Origin: Chrysomallon squamiferum | Lineage: Eukaryota; Mollusca; Gastropoda; Neomphalida; Peltospiridae | Direction: 5' to 3' | Assembly (NCBI GenBank): GCA_012295275.1 | Contig: CM022673.1 | Location: 20,481,913 to 20,545,912 of the forward strand | Length of the DNA: 64,000 bases | Part shown: positions 50,239 to 61,600 of the stretch, piece by piece | Layout: every line of letters begins with the position of its first letter | Numbering within the stretch: position 1 is the first letter of the stretch | Program-made: the position numbers and the translations under genes | The notes under the pieces: model-generated | What the model was told of the DNA's origin: nothing | Seen by the model: the letters and a program-made list of their open reading frames with translations, nothing else | Databases searched by the model: none

Positions 50239-50240
50239 TT

Positions 50241-53200
50241 TTATTTTCCATAATTTTCTATGCACAATGAAGTTGATTTTTCATCTGTACATTTTCCAAA
50301 GTTGGGCAATTCATTACAAGTAATAGCCAGATCATTACTGTACATAGCTTCATTTTCATTCCATTTGTCCTTTAAACTATCCTTTTTCATCATGTTATTA
50401 CAACAAGATATTTCTTCTGCATCTTTGTGTCTTGGCACACTGAAATCTTTTTTAGTCTCATTCATGCTAATCTTACCATGTCCTGAAACAGGCAGGTCAT
50501 AGAGGTTGTTGAAAGATGATCCCACTTTATTTTTTGGCCATGTATCTGCAGTTAATTCATTTTCTTTCTTCAGCTTTATGTCTGTTAAATGTCTGACTTG
50601 TCTAGTGTTGCTGACTGAAACACAAATTGGACTTTGTTCATTGGCAACATTAAATGAACTTGTGGTTGTATCGAATAACAATGGTGATTCCAAATATGCT
50701 GTGATTTTTTCCTGATGGTCATTGCAATTATTTGCCAAACCATTATCTCCAGTGTTTGGTGATACCAACTGGCTAAAGTCATTTAACAGGGATGCTTGCA
50801 TATTGAATTCACCAAATTCGAATGAAGTGTTTATTAGTCTATTGTAACTTAGCAATGGAGAAGTGTTGTCAACAGATTCATTAAATGGAATGTTGTTCTG
50901 AACACTAGTTAACAGAAATCTTCTGTAATTTGATCCTTTTTGTGAAACTGGAGTTCTGCTGTGGCATGAAATGGGTATTTTTATTAAAGACAAAGAACTC
51001 TGAAAATCAGATACAGGCTTTAAACTATTACCAGTACTACTGGTGTTTGATTCTGGACTGCAGTCATCTAATGAATCTAGATAATTGTCTTGGTCAACAC
51101 TTTTAAAAGATGAGAATGAATTTTCTGTTCTGGAAAATGCATATGACATTTCATTCTCTGAGCAATTTAATTTTGGTGTTTCAAAAATGGACTTCATTTC
51201 TAAAGCACAGATAAAGTCATCAAAAGAGACAGGTGTTGTTATTAAAGAAAGAGATTTATTATTCCGATGCAGTTCATCATTTTCTTCAACAGCTTCAAAT
51301 TTTTTCTTTGAAGATAAACAGCTGCTCTCTGTGAAAGGTGCAACTGCCTGGACTATACAGTATTCTGTATCATGTAACATGTTATCTGCAGGATACACTT
51401 CTGAAGAGTACAATTCAATTCCATCAAAATAGGCATTATTTTTTATCTCAGATTGTTTGAAAGGAGAATCATGACATTCAGTGTCAAGAGATTTATTTTT
51501 TTTCATATTCTGTTTAAAACTTTTTGTTTCACCACTGTTGAATGTTTCACTCTCAGTTTTAATATTTAACCAAGCTGTTGTATTTTTTGCAATATTACTC
51601 TCCTCTATTGTGGAGTGAGTATCTGACAAACATGAAACTGATCTATGTTTATTCTTTACAATCCTATTAAATCTTTTATTCTCTTGAGACAAATCTAAAA
51701 CTGATTTTGGTTTGTAATTTTCATTCATATACACATTTAAAATTTCATCGCTTTTGTTACTGTTACATTCTTTTAAACTGCTGCCTGATGACAACTCAGA
51801 AAGTGATTTAGAGGTTAACTGATGAAAATCCTTGGAACCAGTCAAATGAAAAGATTTATCACTTCCTTCAAGTTTGAGCTGTAATCTCTGAGTTAATGTT
51901 AAAAATACTTCTTCATCACTGTCTCCGTGATCAGAATCTGTTCCATATTCTGAGGACCTCTTTACTTTATAAAGTTTTGGTTGTTTGTCTTCAGAATCAG
52001 GCTGAGCCTCATTTGAAATGGGCTCAATACTGTGCGAATACATTTGTACAACAGTTGAACTGGATTTAACAGTATGTGAAACAGGATGTTCATAAACTGT
52101 ATTATTGGATTTATGTTTGAAATCAGTTCCCTCTTCATGCTGTTTTTTGTTCATTGTTTTAGTTTTCTTCTTGTTATCTTTTGCGGATGTTCCAGTCTTT
52201 TTATTCGCAATTTCTTTATTTTTCTTTGTATCACACAACACATAATCTGAGTCAGCTGTTTTCTTCGATGTTTGACATGCTGCTGGCAAAGTATCAAGAT
52301 TGACAGAACTCAGTTTAGAAACGAGCTCATCAACACAGGGATCATGAACATTCTTCTTTCTACCACCTGAGTTCATAAAAATAATTTTTTTGAAAATATT
52401 CAATTAACAATATTCAACCTCAGAAAAACAATTCTTATAAATTCAAAGTACAACTAAACATATGTTTACAATTTTTAAAGACAAAAATAGCAATCAATGT
52501 GTATCTTTTCAGACATCTTATATAAAATACTGGTTTTCAAAATTAAATAAAAGAGTCTCATTAGATTATGTAAAATGTGTTTAAAAATATATATAGAAAA
52601 CTTTCCAAAAGAATCTGAATGATAATATTAAATAATACCTTGTTTTCTATTTCTCTTAGCTTCCTCCAGATCTGCGACATACTTAAGTACAACATCTGGA
52701 AAACACTGATTAAACAGACATTGTTCTTCTCTTGTTGTGTAGTAGTCCTTCGGGTATGATAAATACGATGCTGAAAATCAAATACATATTTTCTAGACAC
52801 CTCAACACATCTTATTAAGTCATTGTGTAACTGTTATTTTAAGTTATTAAATATATGGTTTTTGTGTAATTGTGATTCTTTGTTAAGTTATTAGATTCAT
52901 TGTTTTTGTGTAGTTGTCATATTTTAGAAGTAAGGTATCTTTTGCACATGAGCAGGCAGTGTTAAAGACATACAAATTATAATGAGAAATGGAAAAATGA
53001 AATAAAGAGGTTTTAACTAGCAACTAATCATTCTTTAATTCTCTACTGATAAACAATCATTTGCAGACACAATTTCAAAAGTGAAATTGGAAATATTTCC
53101 AACATAAAAGGTTGATTTATTAAGTTAAAAGTAATAAAATATAAATATTTTCAATAACCCTAGTAAATATACCATCTTTGTGCCACTCTACTTCATACAC

Positions 53201-56200
53201 AGAAACACCATGTTGGACTCGAGCCTTCACAATCCTTAAACATTAAAAAATAATGAATAAAACCTATGTTGACAATCAGAATAACTACTGTGTATGTTTT
53301 ATTCCCAATTCAAGAGACTATATTCATTTATAATTCTGCCTCTAATTATTAATCTTTTAATCTCAAATTTCTTATATCTTTATTTTGTATTTAAACTTCT
53401 ATAATTATTTCACATTTTATACAGATATTTCTTTTTTCTCTGTTTATCACTCTTATAAAGATTAATTATAATTTGTAAATTTTAGCTCTGCGGTGTACTA
53501 TTTAACTTAACCCTTGACAAGTCAAAACAGTGTTTTATGAAATGCATTAATGTCAAATATATATAAAAATGATACAAGAGAAGAAAGCATTGTGGCCATT
53601 CCTAGGTCTACTGATAAATAAACATTTTTCTACAAGCTTTTTCAGACATAAATGCAAATGCTTTAACTGTGAACTCAGACTAGGATATGAAACTGTGAGA
53701 AATACTACAACCTAATAATTTCATTTCTATTTTTATATATTTAAATATGTCTGAATATAATCAAAATGTTGTGAATGAATTGGTTAAAATACAGAAATCT
53801 TTTACATAAAGTTACCTTCAAATATGTACAACATCTATTCAATCAAATGTGCATATGTAATAGAAAACATTTAAATAAATAGAAATTCTTGTTGATTTTA
53901 ATTTCATTATTCTAAAAAAAAAATATTATTTCTGTTTTCATTCATTGACATCTACGATTTTATTTTTGTTTTATCCAAAGGATTTCAGAAAGTTTGATTC
54001 AATTTATTTACTTACAACTTTTTGTTGCTGTTTTACCTGTGAGGTTTTAAGTGATATAATGGTTTTATTTCACTGTGTAAAATATGAGTCATATCCCACA
54101 GAGTGACTAGAGGCAAAAGTTTCTCAAGAGTGTATTCTGGTGGCCATTCAAGTTTCACTTCAGCAAAATTCTAAAATATATCAGAAATAGATATCATAAT
54201 TTATTGCAGAAAAAGAATATTTTTTAATGAAGCCTGAAAAACTAGAAATTTTGTGAATTTGAATAACAAATCTTAAACTGTTGTTACAGATGACAGATGA
54301 AATACACAAAACTAATTAACAGCAGTGTCAGTAGATTATTTAATTCAATTTATTACAAGTATTAAATTTTATCTTTAAAAATGCCATCAGTTTGGTACAA
54401 AAACTGAAAATTACAGAATAAAATAATATGCAAAATTAGATTATCTTTTATTTAATTTTTGGTCAGATGTATTTCAAATACAAGAAAATTGATCCCTAAT
54501 TTTATAGTAATTAAGAATTTTTCAATATGAAATATATTAATTTTGCTTTTTAAATATTTTATCCTAACCTGAGCTCTCTGAATTAAAGGTCGTTTCCAAC
54601 TGAACTGTTTGGATGGTATAATTTCTCTTGAATTAAGGAACTCAGAAATGACCTGTAAACATTTTAATATCATTTGAATAAATATGTTTCAACAAATAAC
54701 AGGATTAAATAAACTTTTAACAACAAATATATAATATTTTACAAAATTTGTATCAAATAATAATCTTTAATGTGAGGACTTCAGAATATAGTGTTTTATA
54801 CAACTATTTCAGATAACTGCAGTAAGTAACATTAAAGAAGATCTATAAGCAACTTTTATTATCAAAAAATAGTCTGTAAGTATAAAGATATACATACCTC
54901 TTTCTGGGGGAAACCAGGAACTGCAAGAGCTTTTCTTCGCACAAAAAGTTCTATTTTATCAACACATTCTTCTGGTGTAATACTTGCCCAGTTTTCAAAT
55001 CTTATATTTTAAAGAAGCATAAATAAAAGTTGACTTTAAAAATTTCACCAAAATTATATCAAAATATTTTTGTTATATTACTATATTTTAGAATTGTTAA
55101 AGTTAAGACCACTTTTAACAAATATATAAACTGATTACCATTTATTAAGTTTTCACAAACCAAATTTACACATGCTGAAACATCAAATTAATATATATAT
55201 ATTTTTTTATTCATTCATTCATTCATTTATTTATGTTTTTATTTATTTTATTTCTTTCCACTGGACAACATTTAGTCTTTAAAATAAGTAATTTAACATT
55301 TAATAGATTTACTTTTCCATCACAATGTTATTTCATACCACAATTTGTTTATGGATTCACTGTGAAGAAACACAACCCAAAAGAAAATATAATCAAATAT
55401 ACCTTTTCAAAACATCCATATGAGACAGTGATGCCATTAGTTTAATAACCCGTTCCAAACCAACTCCATGAACTCCTCCTGGCAAATAGTCACAACCTAA
55501 CAGAAGAGCCATTGCTACAAGTTTCTGTTGGTTTAATCCAAGATTAGTTTCAACAGATGCCATATTGTAGCTTTCAACATGGGGATCCTGTGTAGACAAT
55601 GACAATGACAGGATTCATTTCAGTTCTCATTCATTCCTCTGTGGCCTTCTCCACCTGTCTGTCTCTCTTTAGCACTCTCACAAACTCACACATAATACAC
55701 GAACATTTTCTTATAAATACAAATAACCAGTTAAAATAAAATCTAACACATCTTTCAAGATAACTTGTTAATAACTTGTTAATCAAATAAAAATGATTTG
55801 CATAGATGAATATATTTGACATATTCAAAGTGGTACTTAAAATTAATTTGATTTTTTAAACATTTACACATTAGAACTGATGATAGGATTGATGAGTGTA
55901 CGATTTTTCAAAGCTGTTGTCAGTAACTACTGTAAACTACCAATCATAGAATTTAAGAGATCAAACAATTCACTGATTACTATATTATTCAAATATTTAA
56001 CAGGGAAAAAGAAAAAAATTACTTTTGTATTCATGGTGAAATTCCTGTAAACTTTTTTAGCTCCATAAAGAAATGCATCACCATCATCAGTGATACAGGC
56101 ATCCACTAACTAAAATATTAATATTAAATTAAATAATACATACATAGATGTCATGAGAAATAGACATATATTATGTATAGAAATGTCAGTTGAAATGGTT

Positions 56201-57838
56201 TTTATCTAGTAATGTATTTTCAGTAAATAATCTTTTCTTAAAAATTAATTTAAATTTGTCACATAAAAAGTATTTATACAATCTATAAAGAATATTTTAC
56301 TGTTTTCCAATTATGTTGTTTGTTTTTTTCTGTTTGTTATTTTTGTTGGTGTTGTAGTTATATTTTAAATATAAACTTTTATACAAGTCATGTTTGGTTT
56401 TTTACACATTAACTGATTAAGGATAATATATATATATTCTAAGTTGAAAAAGCAAATCCAGTTATATCATTTAACACATTATGCAATGATTATTAACAGT
56501 AAAAATACCAATATAATTTTTTTCTTCTTTTTAAACAAATCCCTTCTTAAATCTCTATAATAGTAGTAATACAAATTACAAATAATGTATGTGTGTGTTA
56601 CATAAGTTTCCAGCAGTTCTTGAATATATATCATCAAAGCCCACTTAATATCTGGACTTAGTTTTCAGTTGTACTTGATTGGCCTGAATAAAACTGCAAT
56701 CTTACCCCACTGGAATTGAGGGCAGCACACAGAGACTCTGCTTCACCTTTACTCTGAATGTACGGGATCCCAAGAATGTCCAGTAGTTCACAGCACTAAA
56801 TAAGGTAATTCATTTATTTGTATTAATTGTTAATTGGTTAGTGTCCAGTCATTTAGTTATTAAACACAAAAAGAAAGGATTATTCTAACAACAAAATAGT
56901 AAAATATATTAACAGGTAAAACTAAAAATGAAATATAAATGATATATATAAAAATTTAAAAATAGTTGTATTTTTACTAAATTAATCATATTCTTTCTTC
57001 ATATCTTTCAAAAGTAAATAATTTACCTATCTTTCAAGAGTAAATAATTTAGCTCTGTATATATTTTATTTGTTTTATTTTTTATTTTTCATCTCTGGCC
57101 ACCTTATTTTCTCTACATGTAGTTATTATTATGATTATTATTGTTTCTTCTGTTTTGTGTGGGGTACAAACTAAAGCTCTATATTTAATCAAATATTTAA
57201 TTCTTACTTCTTTCAGATATCTGTTGAAATTAGATCTGTGGCCTTTACCTACTCGTGTGCCACGCCCCAGTGCTTGGTTACGTCGTGACATTACCTCCCA
57301 TTTAATTTCTGGGGCCTGTCCATCCACAACAAACACCAGTTTTACACCAAGCTGTGTTAAGTGATTCACACGGAAAAATAAATTCCTTTAAAAAAAAGAA
57401 TGTGTTTGTCTATATGCTTATATGTGTGTGTTTCTGTGTATATAGAAAGAGAAAAAGAGATTAGATATAACTTTGGTGTTGAACTTAGGTTAAATACAAA
57501 AATTAAGAAAAATTTGTTTAATATACTTATATAGACTAGAAAAAAGAAGAAAAAGAGACAAAAACTAAAATTAATTCTTTTACTCCAAATTACATTCCTC
57601 ATTGCCTAATTTGAGAAAATGTGTTGTATACAAACATAAATATATACATCTAATTAAATTTATAAAAAAATGAATACCTCAGATATGGTTTGGATACAAT
57701 ACTTTGCATCTTTTTTACACACTGTGTTTCACAAACCCATATACTTAAATCAACTGCCACTGTTTCACCTTGAAGACTGCCAAGTTCTTTATGCTCCTTT
57801 ACAGGAGCAAGAATAGTCCATAATCCTGTCACACCCAT
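50241..57838 (-). CDS. GEN1: GEN1 Holliday-junction 5' flap endonuclease (XPG/Rad2 family), 11 coding exons
   Basis: Exons in transcript order: 57838-57678, 57385-57208, 56795-56706, 56109-56023, 55587-55403, 55000-54898, 54652-54569, 54170-54037, 53234-53173, 52770-52639, 52366-50241; phases all close, giving 1113 aa. GEN1 resolves four-way junctions late in the cell cycle. The N terminus MGVTGLWTILAP is the family form, with Gly2 used after Met removal. Metal-binding acidic residues are all present: Asp30 (VAVDLSIW), Glu131 and Glu133 (KGEAES), Asp152 and Asp154 (ITDDGDAF). The helix-hairpin region has LLGCDYLPGGVHGVG. A chromodomain, diagnostic of GEN1, covers about residues 341-390 (IVKARVQHGVSVYEVEWHKD). 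The last exon encodes ~700 aa of disordered Ser/Asn/Lys-rich tail including a S-D-S-D-E-E-V-F-L-T-L-like block. The vertebrate protein is ~900 aa. The terminal stop may be an artefact; see the following frame. Confidence 0.96.
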
Positions 57839-58691
57839 GTCATCAGTGCTCTATTGAAAAATAAAGACAGTATTTCAGATGGACATAATTTCAGTTAAAA
57901 ATATCTTCAGATCATATATTATAAAGATTTTTAAAATTCTTCAAGATTCAGATATTTGTATTTAAGCAGACTTTCATATTACAAAAGACGTAAGTATTTT
58001 ATACAGGTCTGATCTATATAACTGGGGGAAAAAAGGGTAATAATACGAATAAAAGTTAAAAATTATAATAATTAAAAATTAAAAATTATAATTTAAACAA
58101 TATTATTATTAATTTAGTTAGCATTACTATATAGAATATTAGAATCGGCTGGATTTAAAAAAAAAAAAAGTTTATTTTAAATTTTAGTTGAGAAAGCAGA
58201 ATATAATTAAAATTTGCATTGTCACTAGTGCTACTCAGCTAGTACTGTTGTAGCCAAGTGAGTAGTTAACTTCTTTTTCAAATGTTTATATTTTTTAACT
58301 TATTCAAGTTATTGTGCACCCTTACTTTGCCTACATTATTTGTTTTGCTGTATGAAGTGTATCTATAATTCTATTGGTATTTTTTTTTAATTATCGTGCA
58401 CCATTAGCATATTATATAAGGTTAGTTTGTCGTACATTGTTTGCTTGCTATATCTTTCAGATAACATAAATCTAAATATTTTGTATATTTCCCCGCCTTT
58501 TAAGAAATTGACTAGTTCTGTTTACAAGGTATTTATACATTATTTAACAGCGTATTTGTTTACAAAAACCGGTTAGATATTTCTCGCAAATTCTCGTTTT
58601 ACGGCAGGTGCCGAAATTGTCCATTTTCCACCGGTGCGCGCCACATTTTAAACACCTTTGTTTTGATTGAATTTTGCGCTTTTTAAAAAAG
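57839..58691. promoter_or_regulatory. Divergent promoter interval GEN1/BAZ1B
   Basis: 853 bp between outward-facing start codons with no other gene. Most is AT-rich, but 58585-58670 is a GC/CpG-richer patch (GGCAGGTGCCG, CCGGTGCGCGCCAC) close to the BAZ1B start, the likely core promoter. A YY1-type motif lies just after BAZ1B exon 1. Confidence 0.55.
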
Positions 58692-61600
58692 ATGCCACTT
58701 TTAGGGAGAAAATTATACAGCTGTCTGAAACCCCTGAACGATGTAAAACCAGACGAAACCTTATATACGATTCCTCATACAAAGGAACAGTTCCGATCAA
58801 AAGCGTATCCTTTTGCTGATTTTTCTATTCAAGATGGCGGCGTACACATGATATTTTATGTCAAATACTAAAATGTAAAAAGATTGATGTTTTCGTTGAA
58901 TGGTACCATTCATATTTTTATTTTTCAAGTACTCCTTTTCAGTTGATATCTTTATTTTTGTAGTAATGTTGTTGTTGTTATTAATATTATTTAAAATACC
59001 AAGTTTATTTTTATTCATAATTTTGTCTTGGCAAATTCAGAAATTGGCAAAAACCAAACATGCATTTGTAGTAAAACTCGATTTAATTTCATAAATTCTA
59101 GGTTTCTTGGCAAGATGTTACTTACAGACTTTTTGTTTATTGTCTGATTCTTTCAAATCTGTTACAAACGCTCATGTGTAACATTTTTTGTTGTCATACA
59201 GTTTCTACAAATTAATTTTATTTAAGTTAACATTACTTTTATTTGATTGCACTATTTATTATTATTTTTTTTAAATGCATAAATATAATGTATAGCAGTT
59301 ACAATAAATGGCTATATATATGAATCCTTTTGTAAGAAGATGATAGATTAGTTGTAATATATATATCTTTCTTATGAGAAAAAGTTGGTTGTGTCAAAAA
59401 TTTGGTGTTACATAAAAATGTAATGTGTTTTCAACAGATTAGCATATTTTCTTTTTGGATGTGCAGATATGTAACATTAGTTATCACCAAATGTTTTTGC
59501 TGCTTCATTTTGTTTAATACATTACATTTGCCTTTACGATGTGCATTGCTGTTTTTATAATTTTTCATACAAATCAGGAAAAAATGAATTCTGGAAAGTA
59601 ACTGAATGTTACTTGAACATTTACTTTCATGTTTGCTTTTTTATTTTTCGTCTGTTGCCTGACTTAAATTTAGAAGAGTATGTTGATATCGCTACAGGTT
59701 GACTCACCATGGGCAACAAAACCCTTAAATTAAATTTCTTTTTGAGCATTTTATATGCAAGTTACACTGCCTAAAATTATTATATCATTTAAAGAACAAG
59801 GTATAAATTACTACAATTATTTGCATCTATCAGTTATTAAAGTCATTGAATACCAGTTGTGTGTCATTGATACTGAGCTGTGCTTTGATTTAAAATACAG
59901 AATCGGATATGTTTACTTTATTACAACTAATGCTAGTTATCTTAATTATAATAATAATTTCCCCCAAAAAATGGTTATGATCAAACAGGTACGACTAATG
60001 CTGCATTTTTTGTGAATATGTAATATATGTAGTATTTCTCCTGTGCAAATCTGACCTTTTGAAGACAGTTAATATGAAAATATGTACCTTTTTCTACCTG
60101 TTCTCTGTCATTTTTTTTTCAGTTTGGAAGAAAGGCTGTATGCACACACACACAAAATGGGATTAGGCATGATTAATAAGCATATTGGGTTTTACATTAC
60201 TATTTAAAGGAAAACATAGTTCACCAGTAATAATGCAGACAAAATAGGTGGATACAGTTACTGAATACAATAATTAAGACAAAATATATACGAAATAAAG
60301 TAACTTTTTTTCTTTGAATTGTAAAAACAATGTTATTATAGTAATATGTTATACACAGATGTGTAGTAATGATGCAGACATTTTAAACAGCATCTTGCTG
60401 CACATGAAATGTACAGCAAGGTTACCTGCACAAGAAATGTGTACTTTTTTATTACAGTCAATATCAATAATTATCCTTAACGTGAACAGTGAATATGAGA
60501 AACAGTTGAGTGTGTACAATGATAAGGTTTGGACATGCCAGTGCACTGGACATATTAACCTAACGCACGAAGAAGCTTGGAATTCAGAGAAGGCTGCCAT
60601 TAAAGTGGTGAAATCACAGTTTGCAAAGTGCTTTGAAAAACCTGTTCTTGAAATAGTGCATCACAGTAAGTATCTTTCTTTCAACATGGATGATTTAAAA
60701 ACAAAACAAGAAAATTAATACATGTACATAAATACATATGTTTCTTCATAACTAGATAAATACAGGTTGAGAATTGTTTATCTGAAATGCATGTGACCAA
60801 AAGTGTTTCAGATTTCAGGATATGAGGAGATAGTCTGAGCCTAAACACTAATTTCTTCTATAGTTATACAGGATCCTTAGCCTGTACTAATAATATTTTA
60901 TTTTTATTTATTTTTTTAACTTTCCATTGTATATGCAAGGGCATTTTTATTGATTATATTATAAATATCTATACCAATAAAGTGTTTTGTAAAATGTAGT
61001 AAACGTTGTGGAAACTAGTGCATTTCTTATTAAAAAAAAATTAATTTTCATATTATAATTAATTGATACTTGTAGATACACTTTCATTGGATCAGCTTGT
61101 TGACAAAGCATGGCTGAGAATACAACAAGTGCTCTGTGTTGGTGAGAAGGTCACTTTGAAAGTCAAGAATGCAGGGAAAAGGCAAGTGACCAGTTTAAAG
61201 TTTTGAAAAATTCATTATTGTGAGGAATAATATTTATATTGTTAATTTAGTTAATGTTTGAATTGGGTGGTAGAGTAATCTTTGAATACTATAATATTCT
61301 TATTTTATTTATTTTCTTATTTTCTTATTTTATTTTATTTTTATGTGTGAAATAAATTTACAAGATAAAATATCATGTATTTATATTGAATATAAAAAGG
61401 TTATTTTACTGAATTTTTTTTTTATTTACAGCATTCAAGGTGTTGTGACACAAACAGAGCCAAACTCAGTAACGGTTAGTATTTTTCACTCATACCAAAT
61501 AACTTATTATTACTATTACTTCAACATGTAACTTTGTGCAAATTCAGAACACCTGTGTAGACATTTTTTTATATTTCTTTAGATATATAATTAAAAATAC

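Larger units (their letters stand above)
45316..50240. other. Tail-to-tail interval between TMED and GEN1
   Basis: 4.9 kb of AT-rich DNA containing the TMED 3'UTR, with AATAAA candidates from about 45.8 kb. A T-run lies near 45937-45956. A perfect 15-bp hairpin is at 45988-46031. At the right edge is the out-of-frame GEN1 C-terminal extension. Short frames at 46.0-47.2 kb (+) lack family similarity or splice context and are not called. Confidence 0.55.

Noticed and set aside
58674-58691. N-terminal extension of BAZ1B from an upstream non-ATG codon
   Set aside because: The codon is TTG; the ATG at 58692 begins exactly where family members begin.
59755-60015. + strand 86-codon frame in BAZ1B intron 1
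   Set aside because: No family similarity; Tyr/Ile/Asn-rich as in other AT-rich intronic sequence; BAZ1B exons 1 and 2 join perfectly across it.
60314-60489. In-frame sequence extending BAZ1B exon 2 upstream
   Set aside because: Continuous with the exon frame but before the acceptor at 60489; joining exon 1 at 60490 restores the WAC sequence, so this part is intron.
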